DNA of 64,000 nucleotides from an uncultured Mycoplasmatota bacterium (GCA_900547775.1 URHW01000001.1:1-64000); one strand, 5' to 3'; numbered from the stretch's first letter, positions 28,210 to 38,070 are shown. Numbers and translations are program-made. The notes: a model not told the origin generated them from the sequence alone.

Positions 28210-29301
28210 CTAATATTCGTACCAAAGTCCTTCTTTTTTTAATTTAGAAACAACTTCAGTGTGTTCTTTGTATGTTTTCATGAAGTACGTCTTTTTGTTT
28301 TTATCAGCAACAAAGTAATAGTAATCACTTTCGGTAGGTTCAAATACTGCGGCTAAACTTGCTAGTGACGGACTATCAATTGGCCCAACTGGTAAGCCAG
28401 TAAATGCACATTTACTTTCACTTCTAGTATTATAACCATTACAACTTTGTAAGTCTTTTAGAGATAAATCTCTTTCAAACCCTTTACCTACTGCATAGTA
28501 TGTTGTAGCATCACTTCCTAAAGTCCAGTTATCTTTTAATCTATTATAGAAAACGCCAGCAACACCTGCTCTATCTGAGCTACTTGCTCCTTCTAATTCA
28601 ATGATTGATGCAAGAGTAATAAGTTCATGAATGCTATATTTTGATAATTCAATATCCTTTTTATATACATCTAGTTTTGTTCCTAGAGTTTTAATCATTT
28701 TTTCTAGAATTTCTTCGATAGTAGCATTCTTTTTAAAGTTGTATGTATCTGGGAATAGATAACCTTCTAATGGATAATATATTTTATCATTTAGAATATC
28801 CTCAGTTACAAACCAATAGTTTTTAATTAATTTATTTAAGAATTCTTTATCTTTGCTAACTTCAATGATTTCTTCTTCGGTATATGGAAAGTTTTCACTG
28901 ATTTTTTTTGCATAGTCAGCAAGACGTTTGCCTTCAATAAATTGAACAGTAATTGCTTCGTTCTCTAGAGATTTACCTTTGTTTAGAGTATCAATTATTT
29001 CATCAACACTCATGCTTTTGGAAATGTTGTATGTTCCAGCATAAAGTTCTTTATTTGAATTAAATTTAACATAAAACTTAAAGAATAAAGCATTTTTAAT
29101 TAGGCCGGCTTTTTCTAGTTCGTCAGCAATTTGATTCTTTCCCATACCGGTAGGAACGTTAAATTCAATAACTTCTTCACTTTTTTTATCTACGGGTGCT
29201 AAAAAATTTATTGATAGTACGACAAAAATTAAAAGAGTAAGCGCAACCAGCGAACTTATTATGATAAGGATTTTACTAATTGTCTTCTTCTTTAACTTCA
29301 T
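28210..29301 (-). CDS. mltG: endolytic murein transglycosylase MltG
   Basis: 363 aa. N-terminal membrane anchor (ILIIISSLVALTLLIFVVL), LysM-like region with VPTGMGKNQIADELEKAGLI, then the YceG catalytic domain: LITLASIIELEGASSSDRAGVAGVFYNRL with the catalytic Glu, and TYYAVGK. It cuts nascent glycan strands outside the membrane. The start overlaps the end of the yrzB-like gene by 26 bases. Confidence 0.95.
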   Translation of the reverse strand: MKLKKKTISKILIIISSLVALTLLIFVVLSINFLAPVDKKSEEVIEFNVPTGMGKNQIADELEKAGLIKNALFFKFYVKFNSNKELYAGTYNISKSMSVDEIIDTLNKGKSLENEAITVQFIEGKRLADYAKKISENFPYTEEEIIEVSKDKEFLNKLIKNYWFVTEDILNDKIYYPLEGYLFPDTYNFKKNATIEEILEKMIKTLGTKLDVYKKDIELSKYSIHELITLASIIELEGASSSDRAGVAGVFYNRLKDNWTLGSDATTYYAVGKGFERDLSLKDLQSCNGYNTRSESKCAFTGLPVGPIDSPSLASLAAVFEPTESDYYYFVADKNKKTYFMKTYKEHTEVVSKLKKEGLWYEY

Positions 29302-29572
29302 TATTTGCTCCTAACTTTTCTTGTAAAGATGCTAATAAGTTTTCGATAACTTTCCACTCTTCATCATTTTCAATTACACCAAGGTTAATATCTTCACCAC
29401 TTGGATCATAAGTATTCGCATATACTTTAATATTGCCATTATCATCTAGCGTGCCATCAGTAAACACGATATAACTTTTCTTAAATTCATCAGAATCAAA
29501 AGTAAATAATACTTCACACTCTAATTCTTTTCCTTCTTCATTTGTAATTGTAAATTTTCCTTTATTATCCAT
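29276..29572 (-). CDS. yrzB: DUF1292 protein (YrzB family)
   Basis: 98 aa, acidic. FTITNEEGKELECEVLFTFDSDEFKKSYIVFTD and GVIENDEEWKVIENLL fit DUF1292. Function unknown; nearly always sits between ruvX and mltG in Firmicutes, as here. Confidence 0.9.
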   Translation of the reverse strand: MDNKGKFTITNEEGKELECEVLFTFDSDEFKKSYIVFTDGTLDDNGNIKVYANTYDPSGEDINLGVIENDEEWKVIENLLASLQEKLGANNEVKEEDN

Positions 29573-29575
29573 ATT

Positions 29576-29983
29576 CTAACCAACTTTCCTTAGATAAGTA
29601 TCAAGTATTATACATGCTGATAACTCATCAATAACATTTTTTCTTTTTGCTCTAGAGTAATTGTTTTCAATAAGTATGCTTTCGGCTTCTACCGTGCTTA
29701 GGCGTTCATCTACTAAGTTTACGGGAAGACTGCATTTTTCTTCTAATAGTTTTTTGAAGTTTAGACTTCTTTCAGATGCAAAGCCCATAGAGTTATCCAT
29801 ATTTTTAGGTAAGCCTAAGACTAGACAAGTAATTTTTTCTTTTTCAATTATTTTAATTACTTCGTCTCTTGCTTCTTCATATGTTTTAAAACTAATTAGT
29901 TTATATGGAGTTGTTAGGACTCCGCTTGTGCTTATTGCTAGACCTAGTCTTTTAGTTCCAAGGTCCATTGCTAAATATTTCAT
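29576..29983 (-). CDS. ruvX: Holliday junction resolvase-like RuvX (YqgF)
   Basis: 135 aa from ATG 29983 (MKYLAMDLGTKRLGLAIS). A longer frame adds nine residues but ignores the ATGA overlap with the ireB stop. RNase H-fold motifs: MDLGTKRLG, VLGLPKNMDNSMG, VNLVDERLSTVEAE, IDELSACIIL. Known roles are in rRNA 5' processing and possibly junction resolution. Confidence 0.95.
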   Translation of the reverse strand: MKYLAMDLGTKRLGLAISTSGVLTTPYKLISFKTYEEARDEVIKIIEKEKITCLVLGLPKNMDNSMGFASERSLNFKKLLEEKCSLPVNLVDERLSTVEAESILIENNYSRAKRKNVIDELSACIILDTYLRKVG

Positions 29984-30225
29984 TTTTCTAGGTAGCCTTC
30001 TAAGATGCACATTAAAACTTTAGTGCGGTCAAATTTTGTTATTTTGTCTCTTGCTTCTTTATATGAAGATATGTAACCTGGATCCCCACTTATAAGGTAT
30101 CCAAGTATTTGATTAATTGGATTGTATCCTCTTTCTTTTAGGGCGTCATATACTTCGAAGAGCATATCACTTATTTTAGCGTTTTCGATCATTTTTGTGT
30201 TATAAGTAACAGTTTTATCTAACAA
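29980..30225 (-). CDS. ireB: IreB family regulatory protein (UPF0297)
   Basis: 81 aa from TTG at 30225; the in-frame GTG at 30234 lies within the GAGGTGG ribosome site. ERGYNPINQILGYLISGDPGYISSYKEARDKI is the family signature. In Enterococcus IreB is phosphorylated by the PASTA kinase IreK and tunes cell-wall stress resistance. Stop overlaps the ruvX start. Confidence 0.93.
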   Translation of the reverse strand: MLDKTVTYNTKMIENAKISDMLFEVYDALKERGYNPINQILGYLISGDPGYISSYKEARDKITKFDRTKVLMCILEGYLEK

Positions 30226-30280
30226 TTTTACCACCTCTAGACGTAATCATTTTAACATATAAAGGGTTAGATAAGCAAGG

Positions 30281-30877
30281 CTAATAGATATATTTTATTC
30301 TATCGAGGTATTCTTTTTTTAATGTAGGAATGTGTTTGTTTATTCCATATAAGACTACTTCAATGTTTTGATTTGTATAAAATTCGTATATTTTATCAGT
30401 TATAAGGTCAGATAAAATCATAATGAAGTCTAAGTTTTTATAATCGATATTAGTGTTGAAAACATAATTTAGAACGCCTCTTTTGTAGTTTCCTTTTGGT
30501 AAGTCTTTAATATTATTATAGTTAAATGATGTTATGTAGTAAGTGTTATTGTTATTTAAGTGCTTAGTTACATCTATTTTATCTTTTAGTTCTAAGAAGA
30601 TTATTTGATTCTGATATTTATTTGTTATGTCTTCTAGGGTAGTTATATCTTTAAATTTTTTCTTTAGCTTACTATATTCCATATTTTTTACAAGTCCAAA
30701 AGAGTCAGAGACTCTTGAAATAATTGGGTCATGCATAAGGACAATTTTGCCATCTTTAGTTTCTCTTAAATCGGTTTCAAAACCATCGAATCCATTTTGA
30801 AGTGCTTTATCGAATGCTTTAATAGTGTTTTCTTTTATTTTCTTATTATCATAAAGTCCGCGGTGTGCGATTAGCAT
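30281..30877 (-). CDS. glycerophosphodiester phosphodiesterase
   Basis: 198 aa, short for the family (about 240) but with the active site: IAHRGLYDNKKIKENTIKAF (catalytic His and metal Glu), FETDLRETKDGKIVLMHDP (second metal site and His), FLELKDK. No signal peptide, so cytoplasmic. It hydrolyses deacylated phospholipids to sn-glycerol 3-phosphate. Confidence 0.9.
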   Translation of the reverse strand: MLIAHRGLYDNKKIKENTIKAFDKALQNGFDGFETDLRETKDGKIVLMHDPIISRVSDSFGLVKNMEYSKLKKKFKDITTLEDITNKYQNQIIFLELKDKIDVTKHLNNNNTYYITSFNYNNIKDLPKGNYKRGVLNYVFNTNIDYKNLDFIMILSDLITDKIYEFYTNQNIEVVLYGINKHIPTLKKEYLDRIKYIY

Positions 30878-30880
30878 AAA

Positions 30881-30914
30881 AAAATCACCTAATAAATTTT
30901 ATTAAGTGATTTTG
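30881..30914 (-). terminator. terminator after the 30919-32349 surface gene
   Basis: AAAATCACTTAATAAA pairs with TTTATTAGGTGATTTT, followed on the minus strand by T residues. It sits just before the GDPD start. Confidence 0.75.
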
Positions 30915-30918
30915 TTTA

Positions 30919-32349
30919 TTATTCGTCTTTCATATCATCAGTTAACTCTAATCTTTTAGTTACCATTAAGTCTCTTAACGCATCATCAATTGACGGAGCG
31001 TCATCTACTCCTTCATTGTTTTCGATAATATTTAATTCATCTTCTAGTTCGTTATCATTGATTTCTGTGTCATCTAGTCTTTCATCTTCGCTTTTTCTTA
31101 GTATAGGCATATCATCAGCAAGTTCCGGAGTGCCACCGTTATTGTCTTTGTTATTTTTGTTTTTATCTTTTGGTTTTCTGAAGATAAAGTATGCAGATGC
31201 TCCAATAATAGCAGCACCAATAACTGAAATTATTACTATAAGTAAAACATTACTATTACTTTTTTTCTTAATATCAGGCGCTAAAATAGCTTTAGTTGTT
31301 GTTGAAGAAGATGCTTCAAAATCTTTTCTTGTAACAGTAATATTATAAATTTTAATTTCTTTAGTTTCACTTGATGTAACAGTAATAGTAATAACATTTT
31401 CTCCTATTTTTAGGTTCTCATTACCCTTAATTTCAACTTTAGCATTTTCATCTTCTGGGGTTGCGATGATGTTTAATGTTTCGTGTTCATAATCAGTTGT
31501 TGCTGTATAGTCTAATGTATTTTTATCAAACTTTTCGTTAATAGCAAAGCCTTCAATTGCTAGACTTTTTAAGTATGGTGAACCATCTGTTGTTGGGCCT
31601 CTATAAACTAGGAATTTGTATTCAGTAGTGTTTTTTCCGTCTTCACTAATATTTTTTACGACTACTTCATTTTTGCCAACAACTAGATATACGGAGTTAC
31701 CATCTACTGTGCAGCCATTTGTTGTGCAAGATACTTCAGTGTTGCATCCTTCTTCTTCACATGCGAATCTTTGGAATGTTAGTTTACGGATTTTATCGTT
31801 ATCATTTTTGATTTTGTATTCAAATGCATTACTTTTAAATGTTGGTGTCATGTCAACTATATCACCATATTTAAAGGTTATTGCTGATAGTTTACTACTG
31901 GTATTTTTTGCTCTTGTTGTAGTAGTTGTTGTGTATTTTAAGACAAAATCTCTTGTAACATCTGTTCCAGTTTTATCATCAAATTTAATTTCTTTGATTG
32001 ATAAAGCTGTGTTTGCTTGCTCTGGTCTTACATTTTTAACATTAATAGTTGATATAACTCCATCTTTAATTGCAGATAAAGAAGTTATCGTAATCTTCTT
32101 CCCCTCTGGCTTACGAACTAATCCATAAACATTATCAGTCAAAGATACATTTATAAAGTTAGTATCATAACTTAGAACAAACTCAATTTTCTTTACTTCT
32201 TCGCCCTCACTATTTAGTTTAATATCAACTGTACCAGTCCCATTATAACTGATACTACGATCGCCATCGAATTCTAGTTTTGCAGCATTAACATTTAGCA
32301 TGCCAAATGCACCAACCAAGAACCCAATAATATATTTTTTTATTTTCAT
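30919..32349 (-). CDS. type I membrane surface protein with cohesin-like and cadherin-like domains
   Basis: 476 aa. Signal peptide (MKIKKYIIGFLVGAFGMLNVNAA). Residues 23-145 resemble a cohesin/dockerin-type beta-sandwich (IKLNSEGEEVKKIEFVLSYD). After a TTTTTT linker come a domain with four cysteines (FACEEEGCNTEVSCTTNGC) and a cadherin-like beta-sandwich (SPYLKSLAIEGFAI, ITVTSSETKEIKIYNITVTR). One membrane helix (about 361-383) precedes an unusually long acidic cytoplasmic tail of about 90 residues. Likely surface structural or adhesive; the tail may contact an intracellular partner. Confidence 0.75.
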   Translation of the reverse strand: MKIKKYIIGFLVGAFGMLNVNAAKLEFDGDRSISYNGTGTVDIKLNSEGEEVKKIEFVLSYDTNFINVSLTDNVYGLVRKPEGKKITITSLSAIKDGVISTINVKNVRPEQANTALSIKEIKFDDKTGTDVTRDFVLKYTTTTTTRAKNTSSKLSAITFKYGDIVDMTPTFKSNAFEYKIKNDNDKIRKLTFQRFACEEEGCNTEVSCTTNGCTVDGNSVYLVVGKNEVVVKNISEDGKNTTEYKFLVYRGPTTDGSPYLKSLAIEGFAINEKFDKNTLDYTATTDYEHETLNIIATPEDENAKVEIKGNENLKIGENVITITVTSSETKEIKIYNITVTRKDFEASSSTTTKAILAPDIKKKSNSNVLLIVIISVIGAAIIGASAYFIFRKPKDKNKNNKDNNGGTPELADDMPILRKSEDERLDDTEINDNELEDELNIIENNEGVDDAPSIDDALRDLMVTKRLELTDDMKDE

Positions 32350-32427
32350 TATTTAACCTCTTTACTATTATATAATTTGATTTTATCACAATAAGCACTT
32401 ATAATGCAAGGCTTATTAAATTATATT

Positions 32428-33507
32428 CTAAACGAGTTTTAATAGAATTTCATTCATGACATAAATTTTATTTGGATTGATAAAGAGATAACCGTCTTTA
32501 TAGATTAGTTCTTTACTTTTAAGAAGTGGTTTTACTGGAAAAACATCTTGAATATTTACCCCATATTTATCAAAGAAGGTTTGTAAGTTAATGCCTTTAA
32601 GCATTCTAAGTCCTAGGATGACTTCGTACTCCATGATTTCTTCATTAGATAATAAGCTTTCTTCTTTATGATATTCTCCTTCTAAGTAGTCATTTAGGTT
32701 ATGAGTATTTTCGTATCTAAAGCCATTAATGTAGCCAGATGCTCCTAGGCCAAATCCGTAATATTCTTCATTTAACCAGTATGCCATATTGTGTTTAGAT
32801 TCAAAACCTTCTTTAGCAAAGTTAGATACTTCATAATGTGTGTAGTGTTTCTTTAATTTGCTACAAATATAATCATACATTTTAGCATCTAGTTCTTCAT
32901 CGATATAACTTGTATTATTTAGTTTTAATTTAGTATCTTCTTCAATTATAAGTGAGTATGTGCTGATATGTTCTGGGTTTAATTTTAGAAGTTTTTTGAC
33001 ATCTTTTTTTAAGGTATCTAGAGACTCATTTGGAAGTGCATAGATAAGATCTAGATTGATATTATTAATACCTTTTGCTCTTATCATGTTTAGTTTTTCT
33101 TCAAGATCTTTGTAGTCCATTTTTCTTTCCATGAATTCTAGGTTTTCTTTATTAAAAGATTCGACGCCTATGCTTAAGCGGTTTATACCATTTTTAATTA
33201 AATATGTTATAAGTTCTTCAGTAATATCTTCGGGATTACATTCAAAGGTAAATTCACAATCAGTACTTTTTTTAAAGATACTTACGATATTAAATAGTTT
33301 ATCTAATTCTTCATTTGTAAGGCATGATGGAGTTCCACCACCAATGTATATTGTGCTTATTAGTTCATCCATATAACTGTCTTCTACTTCTTTTTTTAAT
33401 GCTTCAAAATAATTTTCGGTAAATTTTGGTAAGTGATACATTTTACAGAAGTCACAGTATGAGCAAATGTTCTTACAAAAAGGAATATGTATATATACGT
33501 GTTTCAT
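32428..33507 (-). CDS. hemW: radical SAM heme chaperone HemW-like
   Basis: 359 aa. Radical SAM cluster motif HIPFCKNICSYCDFCK (Cys11, 15, 18), SAM motif YIGGGTPSCL, and GVESFNKENLEFMERK typical of HemW/HemN-like proteins; the C-terminal winged-helix HemW domain is present (LGLRMLKGINLQTFFDKYG). HemW delivers heme; it is not the oxygen-independent CPO. No heme pathway genes are in the window. Confidence 0.92.
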   Translation of the reverse strand: MKHVYIHIPFCKNICSYCDFCKMYHLPKFTENYFEALKKEVEDSYMDELISTIYIGGGTPSCLTNEELDKLFNIVSIFKKSTDCEFTFECNPEDITEELITYLIKNGINRLSIGVESFNKENLEFMERKMDYKDLEEKLNMIRAKGINNINLDLIYALPNESLDTLKKDVKKLLKLNPEHISTYSLIIEEDTKLKLNNTSYIDEELDAKMYDYICSKLKKHYTHYEVSNFAKEGFESKHNMAYWLNEEYYGFGLGASGYINGFRYENTHNLNDYLEGEYHKEESLLSNEEIMEYEVILGLRMLKGINLQTFFDKYGVNIQDVFPVKPLLKSKELIYKDGYLFINPNKIYVMNEILLKLV

Positions 33508-33557
33508 TTTACCACCATAACAAGTATATCAGCGTTATCTTTCTTTGTAAACGGAAA

Positions 33558-33575
33558 AAGTACCACGTGGTACTT
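33558..33575 (-). terminator. terminator after divIVA
   Basis: Perfect palindrome AAGTACCACGTGGTACTT with TTT following on the minus strand. Confidence 0.75.
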
Positions 33576-34002
33576 AAAGTTCTATGTGATCAATGTCGTC
33601 AACTAAATCTAATTGATTTTCTAGAATGGTTTTTAATCTTCGTTTAAAGGTGATAATATTACGGCGAAGTTGCTCGGTTTCTCTTTGAGTCTTTTCTGCT
33701 TCTAGTAAAGCATTATTGACAATTCTTGAAGCGTTTTTCTTAGCATCATCAATTAATCTACTAGATTCATCTCTAGCCATTCTTTTAATTTGATTAGATG
33801 CGTCTTCAGCAACTAGGATTGCTTTATTAAAGGTTGCTTCCATATTTTTATATTGTACTAAGTCATGTTTTAAAGTCTCAATCTCAAGATCTTTTTGTTT
33901 TAACTGATTAAGCATGTTATCAACTTTTACAATACAATCATCAACAAATTTATTAACTTCTTCTTTATTATAGCCACGCAATGACGTGCTAAATTTTTCC
34001 AT
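33574..34002 (-). CDS. divIVA: cell-division/polarity protein DivIVA
   Basis: 142 aa. N-terminal lipid-binding domain FSTSLRGYNKEEVNKFVDDC (the FxxxxRGYxxxEVxxF signature), then a long coiled coil to the end. It marks curved membrane at septa and poles. Directly downstream of sepF, the normal dcw-edge order. Confidence 0.95.
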   Translation of the reverse strand: MEKFSTSLRGYNKEEVNKFVDDCIVKVDNMLNQLKQKDLEIETLKHDLVQYKNMEATFNKAILVAEDASNQIKRMARDESSRLIDDAKKNASRIVNNALLEAEKTQRETEQLRRNIITFKRRLKTILENQLDLVDDIDHIEL

Positions 34003-34023
34003 AATATCACCTTCTATGGTTTA

Positions 34024-34428
34024 CTAAAACTCTATTTCATCCATTTTCTTTTCTGGCTTGTCTGTGCCTTCAGTCATTTTACCCTGAACTGTTACATTTT
34101 TAGGCGTACATAGATAAATACCATTACCAAGTTTTTGAAGATCACCACCAATAGCATAAATGCAACCTGTTAAAAAGTCAATGATACGCTTTGCTTGATC
34201 TGATGTTACTCTTTTTAAGTTTACGACTACACTATTACGTTTTTTTAGATGATCAGCAATTGTTTGACTTTCTGAGTAAGCACGAGGCTCAACTAGAATC
34301 ATTTTATTACCATTATCATCGTCATCTTTTATATCTTTACCACTAACCATATAAAATTCTTCTTCTACGTTAGATGATAAATTATCTTCTTCATCTCCAA
34401 ATATTGCTTTTTTTAAATTAAATGCCAT
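34024..34428 (-). CDS. sepF: cell-division protein SepF
   Basis: 134 aa from ATG 34428, which has AAGGAGG at 7-base spacing (the ATG two codons upstream is too close). Membrane-targeting amphipathic N-terminus MAFNLKKAIFG, acidic linker, then the SepF fold: MILVEPRAYSESQTIADHL, RVTSDQAKRIIDFLTGCIYAIGGDLQKLGNGIYLCTP. Aligns FtsZ filaments. Confidence 0.96.
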   Translation of the reverse strand: MAFNLKKAIFGDEEDNLSSNVEEEFYMVSGKDIKDDDDNGNKMILVEPRAYSESQTIADHLKKRNSVVVNLKRVTSDQAKRIIDFLTGCIYAIGGDLQKLGNGIYLCTPKNVTVQGKMTEGTDKPEKKMDEIEF

Positions 34429-34514
34429 AAGCATTCCTCCTTATGTTATTCTAAATCTATTCTAACATACTTTTTTTATATTTTAAAGATGAAAAAAGCA
34501 CGAATTGTACTTAT

Positions 34515-35381
34515 TTAGTTTTTTATTTGTTTAGGTTCGTCTGTGTACTTGTAATTTAAAGCATTTTGATTAGTTACAATAGGAGCACCTAATTTTGATT
34601 CTAAGTCTTTTCTAGTGTTATTAGCAACTTCACCACCATCTTTCGCAACTTTTCTATTCTGACTTAGTCCTTGTGGTTTATGTTTTTTAGCAAGTTCTCT
34701 TGTAGCAGTTTCACCAATATCTGCAAGTAAAATCTCTAAATCGGTCATATTATCTCTTAAATTTTCTTTTCTAAGACCTTTATATTTTTTATATTCACCA
34801 GCGGTTTTACCAGACCACGCTTTGTAGATATCATTTGTTAAAATTGCAAATTCTGTTTCTGTATAAACACCATTTTCTTTCCATACATCAGTAAGCTTCT
34901 TTCTGTCCTGTAAAGCTTTGATTCTTTTAATAATCCATTCTTCATCATATCCTTTAGCACGGTATAAATCTATTGAACGCTGGATTGCTATAGAAGGGTC
35001 AAATGTTTCATCAATTCTTTCACTACCTAAACGTGCTAACCACTGTTTTATTGGTTCTGCATTCTTGCTAGGTATTGATTCAATTATTCTAAACATGCCT
35101 TCAATATCAACGACATCTGTATTGTAATACTTACCATCTGAGGATTTTAATTTCAGTTGGTGACAATTTGTCACCGACTCATTTCCTTCTCCTTTTAATC
35201 GTTGCTTTAATTTATTCCAATATTTACGTCCATCACTACTTTCTGTAATAGCACTAACTATATCAACAACACTGATATAGTATTTTTCTTCTTCATCATC
35301 CCATACTGTCCTTATTGTTTCGGTATTAAATATTTTATTTATTAAATGCATTTTATCTTGTTTCATTTTCACCATCTCCAT
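34515..35381 (-). CDS. BRO-N domain phage antirepressor-like protein
   Basis: 288 aa. N-terminal BRO-like domain (IRTVWDDEEEKYYISVVDIVSAI, YNTDVVDIEGMFRIIESIPS, IKQWLARLG), a middle helical region, and a C-terminal region LLADIGETATRELAKKHKP...NQNALNYKY seen in gut Firmicutes BRO/DinD-type proteins. It lies downstream of dinD-like and HTH genes in one unit. Probably DNA binding; possibly a phage remnant or an SOS-linked gene. Confidence 0.75.
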   Translation of the reverse strand: MEMVKMKQDKMHLINKIFNTETIRTVWDDEEEKYYISVVDIVSAITESSDGRKYWNKLKQRLKGEGNESVTNCHQLKLKSSDGKYYNTDVVDIEGMFRIIESIPSKNAEPIKQWLARLGSERIDETFDPSIAIQRSIDLYRAKGYDEEWIIKRIKALQDRKKLTDVWKENGVYTETEFAILTNDIYKAWSGKTAGEYKKYKGLRKENLRDNMTDLEILLADIGETATRELAKKHKPQGLSQNRKVAKDGGEVANNTRKDLESKLGAPIVTNQNALNYKYTDEPKQIKN

Positions 35382-35402
35382 TCTTTCAATTAATTTAATA
35401 AT

Positions 35403-36233
35403 CTATTTGCAAGTAATTTTATTATTAACATTCTTTTCTTTTTCTATTTCTTTTAATGATTTTTTTGGTGTTGGTAAATCTTCAGGCATCGTACCACCAA
35501 GATTTTTAATCGTATCTCTTACCGCTTTACCAACTTTATAATGAGTATTTGTAGCAACTTGTTCATTTGGTTCTTCTTGTTTTTCAAGTAGTGCTTCTGT
35601 TTGCGTTATTCTAAAAATATTTGCGCCTAACTCAGCGCTTCCCATATTATCAAGTATATCTTCTCTATATCTTAATCCTTTTCTTTTAGCAATATCATCG
35701 GCAGTTTCACCATTATATAATCCTTTATAACCAGCATTTGTAAATCTATCAAAGTTTTTTACGCCTTTTTCTCTTGCAATTTTATAAAGTATTTTATTTC
35801 CATCTTTTGTTTGTTTTCGCCTATATAATCTTTTTTCATCTTCAGTTAACATAGAATATTCTTTTTCAGTTAATTCTTGTTTTCTTGTTTGAATTGCAAA
35901 ATAGGTTTGTCCTAAAGCTACTGCTTCGAATTTCGGATTTGCATTTTGTACAATTAAATAACAAGCATATCTGCTTAGTTTGTAATCGATTATAGACTTA
36001 GTAGAAACCCCCGTTTTTACAATTTTGGGGTAAACTCCAAAATTGGAATTTATTTGGTTATTACTCTGTGAACAAGCAATCTGTGCTTTCTCAATTACTG
36101 CTGAAAATAGTCGCCATTCTTTATAACCAAGCATTGTTTGCAATTCTCGTGCATACCAATATTCATTGCCATATTCATCAATATGTTTTATGTTTTCAAA
36201 AACATTTTCATTATAATTACTTATCTCGTTCAT
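35403..36233 (-). CDS. dinD: DNA-damage-inducible protein D (DinD)-like
   Basis: 276 aa from ATG 36233, positioned two bases after the HTH stop with GGGAGGTAAA as ribosome site. BRO-N domain EYWYARELQTMLGYKEWRLF, then DYKLSRYACYLIVQNANP and AIQTRKQELTEKE. The C-terminal ELGANIFRITQTEALL and GGTMPEDLPTPKKS are typical DinD. E. coli DinD inhibits RecA filaments. No clear LexA box was found upstream. Confidence 0.88.
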   Translation of the reverse strand: MNEISNYNENVFENIKHIDEYGNEYWYARELQTMLGYKEWRLFSAVIEKAQIACSQSNNQINSNFGVYPKIVKTGVSTKSIIDYKLSRYACYLIVQNANPKFEAVALGQTYFAIQTRKQELTEKEYSMLTEDEKRLYRRKQTKDGNKILYKIAREKGVKNFDRFTNAGYKGLYNGETADDIAKRKGLRYREDILDNMGSAELGANIFRITQTEALLEKQEEPNEQVATNTHYKVGKAVRDTIKNLGGTMPEDLPTPKKSLKEIEKEKNVNNKITCK

Positions 36234-36234
36234 T

Positions 36235-36576
36235 TTACCTCCCATTCATTTCTTCTTTTGTGTCTAAATAAATCTTTAGAATAGAGATGAATAAATCTTC
36301 TTTTTGCATATTTGTGAGTTCTTTACTTTCAAATAATATTCTTGCTTTTTCGATTAAATCTAAACACTCATCAGTATTTTCAGATAGCATAAAATAAGTG
36401 ATATCCACTTTAAAATACTCGCAAAGTTTTTCTAATTGCTTTAAAGTTACATTTCTTCTTCCTGCTTCTAAATTAGAAATTTGTGCTCTACTTAAATTTA
36501 GCACTGATGCAATGTCATCCTGTTTAAGCTTTTTTCTTGTTCTTAATATTTTTATTTTTTCACCAAAATTATTCAT
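36235..36576 (-). CDS. XRE/Cro-type helix-turn-helix regulator
   Basis: 113 aa. HTH: FGEKIKILRTRKKLKQDDIASVLNLSRAQISNLEAGRRNVTLKQLEKLCEYF across residues 4-55, followed by a helical C-terminal part. Ribosome site GGAGGG. As first gene of the HTH-dinD-BRO unit it likely regulates this unit. Confidence 0.88.
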   Translation of the reverse strand: MNNFGEKIKILRTRKKLKQDDIASVLNLSRAQISNLEAGRRNVTLKQLEKLCEYFKVDITYFMLSENTDECLDLIEKARILFESKELTNMQKEDLFISILKIYLDTKEEMNGR

Positions 36577-36655
36577 ATTTCAACCCTCCAAGTGGATTAT
36601 AACTTATGCATTTCATCTTGTAAACTAGGTAACCATAATGTTTCAAAAATGTTTC

Positions 36656-36681
36656 AAAAAAAAGCACATCTCAGTGTGCTT
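36656..36681 (-). terminator. terminator after glyS
   Basis: AAGCACACTGAGATGTGCTT followed on the minus strand by TTTTTT; it overlaps the glyS stop. Confidence 0.85.
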
Positions 36682-38053
36682 AGAATTTAATCTTATTATT
36701 AATATAATTTTTTACTTCATCAAGTTTTAGTGTAATTTGTTCCATTGTATCTCTATCTCTTAAAGTAACTGTACCATTATTAATTGTTTCATCATCAATA
36801 GTAATGCAGTATGGAGTACCAATAGCATCACTTCGACGATATCTCTTACCGATAGAGCCAGCTTCATCTAATTGACAAGTAAATTCACTGCTTAACTGTG
36901 CATATATCTCTCTAGCTTTCTCACTATGTAACTTTTTAATTAGTGGTAAGATTGTTAATTTAACTGGTGCAAGGTATGGATGAATTTTTAGTACTTCTCT
37001 TTCATCATCCCCTACTTTTTCTTTAGTATATGAGTTGCATAAAATTGCAAGTAGTAGTCTATCTAAACCTACACTAGGTTCAATTACATAAGGTAAATAT
37101 TTTTCATTTGTTTCTGGATCAACTGTTCTTAGGTCTTCTTTGCTGTGCTCCATATGAACACTTAAATCATAATCTGTTCTATCAGCAATTCCCCAAAGTT
37201 CTCCCCATCCAAATGGGAATAAGAACTCAATATCAGTTGTTGCCTTGCTATAGAAAGCTAGTTCTTCTTTAGCATGATCTCTATATCTTAAGTTTTCTTC
37301 CTTAATTCCTAGATTTTCTAAGAACATTAAGCAGTAATCTTTCCAGTATTTAAACCATTCTAAATCTGTGTTTGGCTTGCAGAAAAATTCAAGTTCCATC
37401 TGTTCAAATTCTCTAGTTCTAAAAATAAAGTTTCCTGGAGTAATTTCATTTCTAAAAGCTTTACCAGTTTGAGCTATACCAAAAGGTACCTTTAATCTCA
37501 TTGCTCTTTCAACATTTTTAAAATTAACAAAAATTCCTTGTGCTGTTTCTCCTCTTAAATATACAACGTTTTTAGTATCCTCTGTTACTCCCATAGAAGT
37601 TTCAAATAAAAGATTAAACTTACGAATTGGCGTAAATTCAGTGCTTCCACATGTAGGACATTTAATACCATGTTCCTTAATGTAGCTTTCTAACTTTTCA
37701 TTAGCCCAACCATCACCAGTTTCTTCACCTTTAGTAAAATCTTCGATTAATTTATCTGCTCTATGACGCGCTTTACATCTTTTACAATCAATAAGTGGAT
37801 CTGCAAATGAAGCAACATGACCTGAAGCCACCCAAACATTAGGATTCATTAAAATAGCAGCATCTAATCCATGGTTGTATGGATTTTCTTGAATGAATTT
37901 CTTTTTCCATGCACTTCTAATATTTTCTTTTAGTAGTGTTCCTAAAGGGCCGTAATCCCAAGAGTTTGCTAAACCACCATATATTTCACTACCCTGAAAT
38001 ACAAATCCATAATTTTTAGCATAATTAACAATTTCATCCATATTATTTTTCAT
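36680..38053 (-). CDS. glyS: glycyl-tRNA synthetase (homodimeric, class II)
   Basis: 457 aa. Eukaryote/archaea-like single-chain GlyRS found in many Firmicutes and Mollicutes. Motifs: [88 protein letters not shown] (motif 3), and anticodon-binding [18 protein letters not shown]. Zinc-type cysteines CKRCKARHR and CPTCGSTEF are present. The T-box-like leader upstream fits amino-acid control. Confidence 0.98.
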   Translation of the reverse strand: MKNNMDEIVNYAKNYGFVFQGSEIYGGLANSWDYGPLGTLLKENIRSAWKKKFIQENPYNHGLDAAILMNPNVWVASGHVASFADPLIDCKRCKARHRADKLIEDFTKGEETGDGWANEKLESYIKEHGIKCPTCGSTEFTPIRKFNLLFETSMGVTEDTKNVVYLRGETAQGIFVNFKNVERAMRLKVPFGIAQTGKAFRNEITPGNFIFRTREFEQMELEFFCKPNTDLEWFKYWKDYCLMFLENLGIKEENLRYRDHAKEELAFYSKATTDIEFLFPFGWGELWGIADRTDYDLSVHMEHSKEDLRTVDPETNEKYLPYVIEPSVGLDRLLLAILCNSYTKEKVGDDEREVLKIHPYLAPVKLTILPLIKKLHSEKAREIYAQLSSEFTCQLDEAGSIGKRYRRSDAIGTPYCITIDDETINNGTVTLRDRDTMEQITLKLDEVKNYINNKIKF

Positions 38054-38070
38054 AAATTCCTCCTTAAATT

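Noticed and set aside
34515..36576. Prophage
   Set aside because: Only three phage-type genes; no integrase, structural, lysis or attachment sequences are visible.
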